Assembly (NCBI GenBank): GCA_963576565.1
Contig: OY755038.1
Coordinates: 12,477,756 to 12,541,755 of the forward strand
Direction of reading: 5' to 3'
From: Aspidapion aeneum
Taxonomy: Eukaryota > Arthropoda > Insecta > Coleoptera > Brentidae
DNA: 64,000 bases
Part shown: positions 46,113 through 57,378 of the stretch, piece by piece
Numbering within the stretch: the stretch's first letter is position 1
How the letters are laid out: every line of letters begins with the position of its first letter
Notes under the pieces: model-generated
What the model was told of the DNA's origin: nothing
The model's database searches: none
The model's input: only the letters and a program-made list of their open reading frames with translations
Translations under genes and position numbers: made by a program

Positions 46113-47440
46113 TTATATCTACATTTTTAGCCATCCTTAAAAAAAGACCTATAATTACCAAATTTTCTAATGGTGTCTGATGTCTAGAACCTGATAACTC
46201 AAAAACTGTTTGACCAATTTTAATCAAATTTGGCACAAACATTCTTCCTTCTTTGGTACCCCTGAATAAGACAATTGATTTTTTTGTGAGGGAGGAGGTT
46301 TTAAGGGGTAGAAGGGGGGGGGGGGGTTATATCTACATTTTAGCCGTCCTTAAAAAAGACCTATAATTACCAAATTTTGTAATCGTGTCTGATGTCTGGA
46401 ACCTGATAACTCAAAAACTGTTTGACCAGTTTTAATAAAATTTGTCACAAACATTCTTTCTTCTTTGGTACTCCTGAATAAGACAATTGATTTTTTTATG
46501 AGGGTGGAGGTTTCAAGGGGGTAAAAGGGGGGTTATATTCTACATTTTCAGCCGTCCTTAAAAAAAGACCGATAATTACCAAATTTTGTAATGGTGTCTG
46601 ATGTCTGGAACCTGATAACTCAAAAACTGTTTAATTAATTTTAATCAAATTTGGCATAAACATTTCTTTGTTCTTTTGTACCCCTACTTTTTGTGAGGGT
46701 GGAGGTTTTAAGGGGGTAGAAAGGGGGGTTATATCTACTTTTTCAGTCGTCCTTAAAAAAAGACGGATAATTACCAAATTTTGTAGTGGTGTCTGGAACC
46801 TGATAACTCACTGTTTGTCCAATTTTAATCAAATTTGGCACAAACATTTTCCTTCTTTGGTACCCTTGAATAAGACGATTGATTTTTTTAGTGAAGGACG
46901 AGGTTTTATGGGGTAGAAGGGGGGGGGGGGTTACATCTACATTTTCAACCGTCCTTAAAAAAAACCGATAATTACCAAATTTTTTTAGTGAAGGTGGAGG
47001 TTTTATGGGGTAGAAGGGGGGGTTACATCTACATTTTCAACCGTCCTTAAAAAAACCGATAATTACCAAATTTTGTAATCGTGTCTGATGTCTGGAACCT
47101 GATACCTCAAAACTGTTTGACCAATTTTAATCAAATTTGGCACAAACATTCTTCCTTCTTTGGTACGCCTGAATAAGACAATTGATTTATTGTGAGGATG
47201 GAGGTTTTAAGGCGGTAGAAGAGGGGGTTATACCCACATAACCGTCCGCCCTTAAAAAAAGACCGATAATTACCAAAGTTTGTAATGGTGTCTGATGTCT
47301 GGGACCTGATAACTTAAAAACTGTTTGACCAATTTAAATCAAATTTTGCACAAACATTCTTCCTTCTTTTGTACTCCTGAATAAGACAATTATTTTTTTT
47401 TGTGAGGGTGGAGGTTTTAAGGGGTAGGGGGGGATGGAAT
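46113..47440. repeat. ~210-bp tandem repeat carrying the recurrent core motif
   Basis: TGTCTGATGTCTGGAACCTG recurs at about 46175, 46388, 46596, 46785 (shortened), 47087 and 47290, with a partial unit near 46980. Each unit has GATAACTCAAAAACTGTTTG, CCAATTTTAATCAAATTTGGCAC, CTTCYTTCTTTGGTACYCCT, a GGGTGGAGGTTTTAAGGGG stretch and CCTTAAAAAAAGACC. The core is the same as in the HINE family. Confidence 0.9.
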
Positions 47441-48610
47441 TATACAAAAAGTGGGCATACATTTATATTTATTTTGATTAATTTTTATACCATCTTTAAT
47501 AACGTTTTGTATGTTTTTAAACTATATTTATTAAAACCAATTTTTGTTTGTTTACTATTTTTTTTATATTTACAATTTTAAAATGACAGCTATATTTTAC
47601 AACTGTATGGGATATATCGCCATGCATTTGTGGGATGTGTGTGTATGGGTCGCTTTTCCCTCGGCCTTTCCAATGAAATTTGCTTTTTGTAGTTGGGGTT
47701 TTTTGGCTGTAGGAAGCAAGAGGAGGTTAAAATATAAAAAAAAACAAAACTTGAAAACCAAGATCATAACACTTCGCAAAACGCAGTGACACTGTCGAGC
47801 ACCCTGTATACCTATATCTATATTTTAAAAGATTGCATACCTAGTGCAATAAAAAAAAATTTCTAGGAATTTCTCCTTAAACTAAGGAAGTTGGATTAAA
47901 ATTCTGGAGCAGGGTAAATATTTGTCGAAGTGAAGTGAGATATTGACAAAAGCCATGCAGTCTGATAAATAATGGTGTATGATGCATCGAAATTTCATAA
48001 AAATAGTTTTAAAAAAAATTTAATACCAGTGACATTTTTTTAATACCCACAAAATAAAATGTTTTTATTTTTTGATGTGTTCAGGATTGGTACTTATACT
48101 ACATTTTAGGAAGTATAGTTATTTTTTACAACTTGAAGGGTTGATATGTGTGATCAAAATTAAAAAAAAACTTTAAGGTAAAAGATAAAAACGCAAAAAT
48201 CAAGCTAAATATTTTCGTAATTTGTGGCATTATTTTTACCCAAAAAACACTTACTTCTGTAAACTTTTCGCACTTGGAAGACATATTTTAATGGCCATCT
48301 CTATCATATAAAAATGTATTCCAGAAAAATGTATTTAAAAAAAATTGAAAGGCAAATTATCATAACAAATCGTAAACAAATTTTGAAGCCTTTAATTACC
48401 CATCGTGGTAGCGTCACGAAGTCCAGACGCTCGGTCTCCATTTACCGACGACGGCGATGCCTCGCCTTTTTGACGCCGCGGCGCCAAAATCTAAAAACTC
48501 GCTGGCAAAACCTGGAAAGCCCTGTCACGCCTATATCATAGATATAAATTTAATCTTTGGGCATAAATTCTTTATTGAAGAAAAAAAAATCCAAAAAATT
48601 TCTTTAGAGC
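47441..48610. other. Spacer
   Basis: No gene supported. 48395-48540 is unusually GC-rich (TTACCGACGACGGCGATGCC) and open in two frames, but lacks recognised homology or splice-site support. Confidence 0.4.
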
Positions 48611-48994
48611 CAGGGGCGTATATAAGGGGGGGAGCCGCCCCCCTTCCCCCGAATTTAAGATTTTTTAAAGATATTTTCCATATATTTCCCCCAAAACTAT
48701 CTCGGCCCCCCAAAACTATCTCGCCCCCTCCCAAAAAAAACTATCTCGGCCCCCCCCCCAAAAACTATCTCGCCCCTCAAACTATCTCGGCCCCCCCAAG
48801 ACTATCTCGCCCCCCCCCCCAAAACTATCTTGCCCCTTCCCAAAAAAAACTAGCTCGGCCCCCCCCCCCCAAAACTATCTCGCCCCCCAAACTATCTCGC
48901 CCCCCAAACTATCTCGGGCCTCCCCAAAACTATCTCGCCCCCCCCCCAAACTATCTCGGGCCCACCCCGAAACTTTTTCCTATATACGCTACTG
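48611..48994. mobile_element. hAT MITE, CAGTGGCGTA family, expanded by a C-rich minisatellite
   Basis: Left TIR CAGGGGCGTATATA, right TATATACGCTACTG; exact TSD TTTAGAGC (48603-48610, 48995-49002). The interior is about 17 repeats of CCCCCCAAAACTATCTCGG, absent or single in sister copies, doubling the length to 384 bp. Confidence 0.93.
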
Positions 48995-49002
48995 TTTAGA
49001 GC

Positions 49003-49479
49003 TATAACGAAAGTTAGTGCCTCCATTGAAAATTTGCCACATAAAAACTGCCATAAAAGTAGCATGCGCTACCTAAATCATAATAACCATTTTAGAATTT
49101 TCAAGAGTACGTGCAAAAATTTAAAATTTATTTAAAAATTTTGGGAAACATGTCAGTATTTGAAGCACGACTACCTATTCTAATGTCTTTAAATAAAAGT
49201 ATCAAACGAATCTAATCTGGTGATATGTGACAATGGGATTTACACTTCAAATGGTTTTATATTGCATTTTTGAATAAGGCAACTTTATCTATTGAAGTGT
49301 GATGTGATCATAAAGATGCGTAAAAGTACACTTTTAGTTTAAATTCAGAAAAACGATATAAAGTTTTTTTTACCACTTTAACAAAGGTGTCAATTTTCAT
49401 AAACTCCAAATAAGAAATTTATAAAAATCATATTTTTATAAAAGCAGAAAATGTGAATAAGTTAGTGTATACCATATAT
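49003..49479. other. AT-rich spacer
   Basis: No repeat or gene recognised. Confidence 0.4.
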
Positions 49480-50097
49480 ACAGGATGTCCCAAAAGTCCG
49501 AGTCCACCCAAATAACTTTTGAACTGACAAAGATAACTGAACCAAATTTGGTAATGGGCGATGACATCAAGAGGTCTATTTTATAAAAGGGCGGGTGTGC
49601 CGCCCCTACGCTAGGGGGCAGGATAGAAGCTGTCAACTTAAATTTTTTAAATTGACACCCCTATCGAGTAATACCTCATTTTAAAGGATCTTGAAAAACG
49701 AACATTTGTGTCAAAAGCTATGGACTGCCAAACCTAATTTTTTCCATTTTTGTCAAAATTAACAAGTTTGTTGTTCTAAACAAAAGCCCTATTGAGTGAT
49801 ATCTTGTTTGAAAGGTCTTTGAAAAAACTAACATTTTGGCGTAACTGCCCCTTGCATATGTCAAACTTGTCAAAATCTATCGACTGTCAAACTTATTCTT
49901 TTACCATTTTTAACAAATTTCACAAGTTTTGTCTAACTATAGCTACGAAAGGGCTTTCAATAACTAACATGTTGCCTTAACTGCCACTCGTTTATTTCTT
50001 CATTTTTTGGCAAACTTCAGTTTGAAGTGTTTTAAGATGCCAAGTTGAAATAATTTTTTATGGGGCACAGTAAATTCATTGTTGAAAAGGCGTTTAG

Positions 50098-51515
50098 GGG
50101 GCCGGTGCACTATCCGGACACACGATTTTTTGGAAAATAAAAATTACCTTAAAGTAGACCTTCTAAATAACGTTTTTCCAAAAAAAAATTTGCGGATTAT
50201 CCAGTATTTTTTGAGAAAATAAATAAATAAAATCTTAAAAAACACGTACAAAACAGCATTCTAACCTCACTTTTCATTCAATTTTGACTTCTTCTTTTTT
50301 TTTCAACCCCATCAAAACAAAATTTGCCAATATCTGTGGCTTATATTTTGCAATGTTGCCACGTTTCCGCAAAAATAATCAAATTAACGAAACAAATATT
50401 ATTAAATCTGTTTTGATCACACCTAAAAAGATAAAATTAACCAAACCTAGTACAATGAAGCTTGTTGGCAATAAAGTGATATTCTATTCCAAGTAGCCCC
50501 AACCCAGCTCTACCTAAACCAACCCAAACCAAACTGAACCAAACCTAGTACAACCTAACTAACCCCAACCCAGCTCTACCTAAACCAACCCAAACCGAAC
50601 CCAACCCAACCGAACGGAACCGACACGAACGGAACCGACCCGAACCGAACGGAACCCGAACGAAAACAACCCGAAGCAAACGGAACTAACCCGAACCGAA
50701 CGGAACTAACCCGAACCGAACAGAACTAACCGGTACCAAACCGAATTGAACCGATCCCAACCAAACCGAACCCGAACGGAACCGAGCCCAACCAAACCGA
50801 ACGGAACCGAACCCACATCCGAACCGAACGGACCAACCTGAACCGAAACCGAACCGAACGGAACCAACCCGAACTGAACCTGAACTGAACCAAACCGAAC
50901 CGAACCCGAACGGAACCGAGCCCAACCGAACCAAACCCGCAATCAAACCGAACGGAACCAACCTGAACCGAACCGAACAGACCCAACCCGAACCGAACCG
51001 ATTCCAACCAAACGGGAACCGAACCAAACCAAAACAAACCAACCCATCCCAACTGAACCCAAACCAAACCTAAATCAAGGCTTCCCAGCTCTACCAAAAC
51101 CAACCCGAACCCAACCTTTCTACAAATATAATGAAACTTATCCTGATCCAAGCCTTCCCTTTTAATTTATTGGGTAAAAAAATATGAATGCCAGAAAGCA
51201 GGGACAATTAAATCAAAATATTTTATTTTATGCCTGTGATGTGGCAACCTCGCATTTCCAGTCAGTCACGGAATATAAGAATAAAACCCCAGCAAATGGC
51301 CCAAAGATTCTTCTGTGCCCAAAGTCCATAGTATCTGTGCCCAATATCCCTGTGTATGTGATTTGTGTGCATTTTAGATAGAAATTGAAAAGTGTGTTTT
51401 TTATTAAAAAAACTGTTTTTTTTTAAATTTTCCGTATCTAAATCAGTTTCAAGATCTCTAAATTACTATTTTCAAAAAATGTCTCGTTTTAGTGTCCGGA
51501 TAGTGCACCGAAACC
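50098..51515. mobile_element. DNA transposon with 9-bp TSD, nested in the foldback
   Basis: Ends GG...CGGTGCACTATCCGGACAC (50103-50121) and GTGTCCGGATAGTGCACCG (51492-51510); GGCGTTTAG at 50089-50097 and 51516-51524 is an exact 9-bp duplication, as for Mutator-like elements. No transposase. The interior is dominated by a pentamer array (50490-51115). The left subterminal region is homologous to 38230-38560. Confidence 0.83.
50490..51115. repeat. CCGAA/CCAAA pentanucleotide array (TTCGG on minus strand)
   Basis: About 125 pentamers in one register, mostly CCGAA, CGGAA, CCAAA, CCCAA and CTAAC, interspersed with ACCCAGCTCTACCTAAACC. Minus-strand reading is (TTCGG)n, one base from TTAGG; the proximal part still has CCTAACTAACC. 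The long minus frames (FGSVRFGS-like) are products of the repeat. Confidence 0.9.
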
Positions 51516-52394
51516 GGCGTTTAGTTTTCCTATAACATCTTGTTCGCACATAAAAAAAAATAATTTTAACTTTATCTTCATATGATCGTGTCATTTTAAA
51601 CACTTTAAACCGGAGTTTATCAAAAGATGTAAAAAACATGTTTGACGTAAACAAGTGACAGTTACGTCAACTTTTTAGTTTTTGAAAGATCTTTCGAACA
51701 AGCTATGTTTAGACAAAATTTGTCAAAAATGGTAAAAGAATAGGTTTGACAGTCGATAGATTTTGACACGTTTGACATAGGCAAGGGACAGTTAGGCCAA
51801 AATGTTGACTTTTCAAAGACCTTTTAAATAATATATTACTCAATAGACTTTTTGTTTAAAACAACAAACTTGCGAGTTTTTACAAAAACTGAAGAAGAAT
51901 AGGTTTGACAGTCCATACCTTTTGACATATTTAATGCAGACATCTGACGGTTATGTCAAAATGTTAGTTTTTCCAATACCTTTAAAACGAGGTATCACTT
52001 GTTAGGGGTTTCAATTTTAAAATTTAAAGTTGACCGCCCATATGCCGCCACCTAATGCAGGGGCAGCACACTTGCCTGTTTATAAAATAAGTCTTTTGAT
52101 GTTATAAATCACTGCCAAATATGGATCAGTTATCTTCATTAGTTCAAAAGATATTTGGGTGGACTCGGACTTTTGGGACACCCTGTATGTATTTTCTCAA
52201 AAATTCTGACTCTGGCAAACTTTTCCGTTATAACAATTTTTTTTTTCGCTAGCTGCTTTGATTCATAAGATATATTTTTTTAACAATCTTTTTTATATCC
52301 CAAAAATTGCGACCATAACTTTGACTTTATGAGAAACGAACCCCCTTTCTACCCTTTTTGCAGCCTCCACCAAAAACTAATCGCCTTATCCATG

Positions 52395-52779
52395 CACGGT
52401 AAAAAAATTGTCTTAGATTAAAGCAAATTGCTTTGAAGTAAAATAATTTGTGCTTTCCTATTGACCAAGAGAATATTTTCTCGATTTAACACAAAAAATG
52501 TCTTGCCTCTTTATTTTATTAATTGGAACTGAATTAATCTAAGGCACTACAAAATTAAGCAAGAATTTCGAATGACCTATATGAAGACAATTTTCTTTGT
52601 TACAAAATGAAGTATACTGAAACAAAACAATTAAAGAAGAAAAATAAAATCTTATTTCAAGATTAAACGCTGCGTTAAACTAAAAAAATGTATTTTAATT
52701 CAAAACAAATTGTTTTAAGGTAAAACAATTTATTCAAGAAAAGAACGTGATTTCATTGTAGACAAAAATTTTTACCGTG
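52395..52779. mobile_element. TIR element, CACGGTAAAAA ends
   Basis: CACGGTAAAAAAATTGTC (52395) and GACAAAAATTTTTACCGTG (to 52779). 385 bp, rich in AAAACAATTT phrases; non-coding. TSD not clear. Confidence 0.65.
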
Positions 52780-52785
52780 TAGGTA

Positions 52786-53281
52786 TAGTTTTTGCAAAGT
52801 CAGTTGAACAAAGGTTAAAGCCGACCATCGGCATATCCTTTAAAAAAAGTGACATGGGCGGCGGTAGATATACTCATGAAAATTATTTCATTTAATTATG
52901 GCGTAAACTAAAGAAATAAAAATAGATAATATAACTTTCTATTCCTATACCTACAGAAACGACACTGATTTATTTTCTAACTCTACATACTGCCGACTAA
53001 AGGAGTCCCGCAAAGAACACCTGAAAGCAATTAAAAGCGCATCTCAAAAAAATCTGCCAATCAAACGCCGTCTATCCACCTGTGCTGGGTCGGTCAGAAA
53101 ACAAATACTTTGTCGTCGGCCCGCACAGAGTCGCGCCTTTTCTCTGTCGGTAGGGTTGAAATTATACCAGGAAGATTTTTATATGAATTTGGATAACTTT
53201 TGAAGGGCAGATTGAAGCAAAATTTCATGAAATCGATAGAACCCCGTATTAGGAGCATTTCAGATGACTTTGCAAAAACTA
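52786..53281. mobile_element. 495-bp TIR element, copy 2, TA target site
   Basis: Same TIRs as 44167-44661; flanked by TA on both sides (52784-52785, 53282-53283), consistent with a Tc1/mariner-type target. The two copies differ by scattered substitutions only. Confidence 0.9.
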
Positions 53282-53283
53282 TA

Positions 53284-53818
53284 CCGCAAATTTTTTGTGC
53301 CAAAACAGACAATTGAAAGTAAAATTTTAAGTTTGATACTTGCATAAAGAAAAAAATTGGATGAATCTATTTTTGTCTAGATTATGAATTAATTTATTGT
53401 AAGTTTTTAAAATCTCTTTCAATGTCCATATTTATTTTAAACATTATCCCCTCAAAGAGAGCTTTTGTTCTCAAATATCCACCCTCACTACAGTTCGTGT
53501 TAGCGCACCCCCTTTATGTTTTACCGTTGCCGAAGGCTCCAGTGCCGGGTTTAGATAGGACCCACATCGGCCAACAGAGGTGCGCCGTTTCTCCAAGGCG
53601 CAGGCTTTCAAAAAGTAAACAAAATACAGGAGGATCAAATTCTAAGAACTTTTTCAAGCAGTTGTTTTATTTATTGAGCGCGAGAGTTGATTCCTCAAAA
53701 TAAAACAAGCAAATTAAAAAAATAATTTTTATTAGTTTTTGGTGGTTTTATTTTTTTGTTTCTTAATTTTAATTTAGGTAATTATTAGGTTAAAAAAATC
53801 AAATTATTGTTAAGTAAC
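53284..53818. other. Spacer with CCGGGTTTAGATAGG
   Basis: GTGCCGGGTTTAGATAGGAC (53543) with a GC-rich context (53540-53620) looks like a transposon end; no partner found. The frame 53422-53703 across it is not recognised. Confidence 0.35.
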
Positions 53819-54540
53819 CAGTAGCGGCTGCTGCAACGAGGCAGTATCCTCCCAAAACTAGACAACAAACAGTATTTTTAATTGATTTATTTTAAAAAAG
53901 TTAAATCTTCCCTTACAACATGATTGTCTAGTTCTTTTTATTATCTGTGGTTAACAACAAGCGATTAATTGGGTGAACTTTTTTTAATAATAACAAGCTG
54001 GCAGCGCCGCGCGGGGCAAGGTTTCAATTTCACCCGTTTTTCAGCGTTGTATGGGTGTGTGTTCTGGCGCGGGGGCGGGAGGAATGTTTGTTTTGTTGAC
54101 GTCGGCCATATTCATCGTGCGAAAACGTTCGTTGCCCTTTCTACGGTGCTGGTTGTGCGGTTTTGAAAAAAGAAATGCTTTTTATTTGCTTTATTTGTCT
54201 TGTTATGAAGAATCCACGATCCTGTGTGGGTCGCAAAGGGAATTTGTGATATCAAGCACTTTAGTGAAAAGTAAAAAAAAAACAAAGTATGTGGAATTCA
54301 TTTAAATAACCACATAGAATTTGCTATGCTAGGCAAGACTGATATTTGGTGCCAATTGAATAGTGCCTATAGGCAAAACATTACCGAACATAATAAAAAT
54401 GTGACAAAGATTAGACATATACTTAGTAGGTTAATAGACTGTTTAGGGATTTTTAAGGTTGCTCTACGGGGCCATAAAAAAGAAAGGCGAATGGACTTTA
54501 TCGATAAAAAATAAACTAAAAACTACACCACGTAGCTGCT
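53819..54540 (+). mobile_element. ZMYM1-like hAT transposon, internally deleted copy
   Basis: Starts CAGTAGCGGCTGCTGC..CCTCCCAAAACTAGAC and stays collinear with 62144-63135, except that the segment corresponding to 62490-62810 is deleted. Contains the transposase fragment at 54317-54514. Right TIR not found. Confidence 0.72.
54317..54514 (+). pseudogene. hAT (ZMYM1/DUF4371-like) transposase fragment
   Basis: Reads FAMLGKTDIWCQLNSAYRQN then ITEHNKNVTKIRHILSRLID and ALRGHKKERRMDFIDKK, matching the family pattern ..A..HNE.V.KNR.IL.RLID...FL..QELAFRGH-E.. of ZMYM1-like hAT proteins, just upstream of the catalytic part. Stop at 54512-54514; the rest is missing. Confidence 0.75.
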
Positions 54541-57371
54541 TGTTTGGAAAATAATAAAATAAAATTGTTTCGGTAAGATTTTTTATCTCATTTTTCATGC
54601 AATTTAAATTTCTGCCCCCCCCCCCCCCCCCCAATTTATAACGTCACTAGCCTCCACTATAAGTACCTAGTATGTAGTATTATTTTTTGGTAATTGTAAA
54701 GTATATTTTACAGTTTTTTGAATTCTTTTTATAGGTAGTTAGTAGTATCAAACAAGATAACAAAACTGCCTACGGAAAAACTAAAAACTGTTTTAAAGTC
54801 ATGTTTTTAAAACCGCAAATTTTGGGTGAGTTTTATCCCTTTCTTTCCTAAGAAAAATATAAAGGATAAGTGTTTATGTCAATCAGTCATTGCAGTGTGG
54901 TTGAGTTTTGAAAAATATTATGTTTATTTTAAGGAATTTTGGTAATGTGATCAGGTCAGGTTATTTCAGTTCAGGTAAGGTTTGATCGTGTTTAGGGCAG
55001 GTTAGGTTAAATTATATCTAGTTTAGGTCAGGTTAGGTCAATATTCAAGTTTGAACGATTTGAACTGACAGAAAACAAATGAAAGTTGAAAATAAACCTG
55101 ACCTGACTTTAAGTAGATTTAACTTAACCTAACTAGTGCTAAATCTGATCTAACCCAAGTAACATTTCTTTATTTATAGCAGAAGCTAAAAAGTTGCCAG
55201 CGCCTTTCCTTAAAACCATTAGTTTCAATGTTTGGTCGCTAGCACGTTCCCATTACGCTTACATACCCCTTAGACCTCCTAAATGGGACTCCCCAATTGG
55301 TGGTGGCAACCTATGTATTAAACTCATAATAAAACCATAAGAAATAAACGCTAGCTTCGCCCTCTAGCGGTTCCACCAGTATAGAACCTTTTAGAGCCTA
55401 AAGCTATTATGCCAGGTTCTAAAAGCAACTCAGAAACGTCCTCTATCCTGTTATAAAACGAGATTTGGTAATTTGGTATCCTGGCAATTCTGTTAAATAC
55501 CATAATACCTTTAGAGTAAAGAATTTTTCCTATAAAAGCTTTAGCGATATTTTAGATTCACAATGGCTATATAAAATAATTTAGGTCATAAAATTGCCAA
55601 AAATGTCAGAGTCCCAAAATTATTGTATCACATAAAAATATACCTATATATGAGGAGTTTGTCGTTTTGTGGATCATCAAATTGCCTGCCAGACTTATTT
55701 TTCTGATAAAATCGTATCTGAAAAGCTCTCAAAACAAGCGCGCCAGCTCACAAATGCTTTTTAATAGTTTTTTGATAACTAAATAACAAATATTAAAAAT
55801 TAAAAAAAATAATTTACACTATTCACCATTAAAAAAGTCTGTTTGGTTTACATAAATTAAAATTAAAGTAAAATTATTGTTAAAAAACACTGCTAAAACG
55901 ACTAGATAAATATTTTCTGTTTACAATATTTTTAAAATAATTCTATATACGCCATTATCGTTTTATAGTGGTCACTTGGTTTTATTTGTTACTCTATCGC
56001 AACAAGGATTTTTGAGTGCGCTTATGAAACCAATAAAAAAGAGAAGGTAAACATAGTGAACATAACCTCACTTAAATTTTTTGTATTTGTTTTTTAAAGT
56101 GTTGTGTTAAATTTAAATGTTTTTTATCGTGCAATTTGCACACAATCAGGAGGGCCAGTGCAATGATAGCCGTTGTGCCTGCAGGTTGGAGGGAAACCTC
56201 TTATATTGGCCGTTTAAACAGGCCTTATCTAGGCTTGGGTGCGCTACCCAGGAGGATAATAAATAATCAATCTTGCAATAGGTAGGTACCAATCTGTACT
56301 AGTACTAGTAAAAACTAAAATACGAAAGTATTTATTTACTTCTGTTAGAACCCTTAAGGAAACAAAGTTTTATATGACCGCCTATTTAAATAATATTTAA
56401 TATGCAGCTATGGGTAACCATAAATACAAAAGAATTAAGTTTACCTTTAAGCCTTCCAATAAAGCCTGTTTAAAATGCCTAAAAGTAATGGCAAAAACCA
56501 AAAGTCTAAAGTTTATATTTACCACTTTTAAAAACCTTAAGGAAACTAGGTTCTATATGGCCGCCTATATAATTATATTTACTATTAAACTACTGGTAAC
56601 TACAAAAACAAAAGGATATAAGGTAACCTTTTAGCTCTATTATAAAACACTTTTGTTATGACCTAAAGTAATGAAAAAAACTAAAAGACCAAAGTTTATA
56701 TTTATTTCTTTTTAAAAACTTTAGGTAAAAGTGTTTTATAAGACAATCTTTATAAATCAGAAATCAATAAAACCAAAAGTATCTAAAAGAAACAGAAGAA
56801 CACTTTTTGGTTGTATAACACCTCTTTAGGTAATTGGCAATATAAATTACCTTTTTGTAGCCAAATTGATCCTAAAGGCCATAACATCACCCTCTAAATA
56901 ACCTTGGAACCAAATTAATAAAACCTTGAGTGGTAATAATGTTCCTTGGGAACCTAATCTAAACTAAAATAACCTGACCTGAGACCTTTCAACATCCCTT
57001 TTGCAAAAAAGTATACCTATAAATGTGGCAACATAGTTATTATATATCTGTCCTTTATATTTTTAAGAGAAAAGAAAGAGATGAAACTTACTCTAAATTT
57101 GTTTAAAAAAGCGCAGGCAGTTTTGTATACATCTACAAAACTACTAACTTACCATAAATAATATTTAAAGAAACCTCTTAACAAAAAAAAACCATATACT
57201 GCATAATGAGCTATTTTTTTTAACAATTTTTGAAAAAAGTAGTTTTTTTCGAAACACATTTCTAAATTCGACGCATCCTTGTTTATATTATAACCTGATC
57301 GGTTAGTTATCCGGTTTTGTTTGCCTAGGGTCGCCTATAGTGGTAGACCCGTCCCTGCAGGGATTGCAGCG
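54541..57371. repeat. Repeat-rich region, C23 tract and ~180-bp repeats
   Basis: C23 at 54617-54639. CAGGTTAGGTTA-like phrases at 54950-55060 and inverted (AACCTGACCTGA) at 55095-55140 and 56970. Segments near 54720-54860 (CTTTCTTTCCTAAGAAAAATATAAAGGA) recur inverted near 57045-57085, suggesting a ~2.4-kb element with divergent inverted ends. CCTTAAGGAAACNARGTT with TATATGRCCGCCTAT recurs at 56352 and 56532 (about 180 bp apart); frame 56410-56634 is repeat-derived. No gene. Confidence 0.5.
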
Positions 57372-57378
57372 ATACAAC

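Larger units (their letters stand above)
49480..52186. mobile_element. 2.7-kb foldback element with ACAGGGTGTCCC ends, interrupted
   Basis: Left end ACAGGATGTCCCAAAAGTCC (49480) and right end GGACTTTTGGGACACCCTGT (to 52186). Arms about 49480-50097 and 51516-52186 are mutually inverted throughout, including CGAGTCCACCCAAATAACTT, the GCCGCC(..)TA..CAGGGGCAG region, and repeated ATCTATCGACTGTCAAAC / AAAGGTCTTTGAAAA phrases. The centre is occupied by another transposon (50098-51515). Confidence 0.82.

Noticed and set aside
48457..48999. 180-residue Pro-rich frame
   Set aside because: Mostly the C-rich minisatellite of the hAT MITE at 48611-48994.
50686..51151. Long minus-strand frames with FGSVRFGS-like repeats
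   Set aside because: Translation of the pentamer array in several frames; no start context or non-repeat part.
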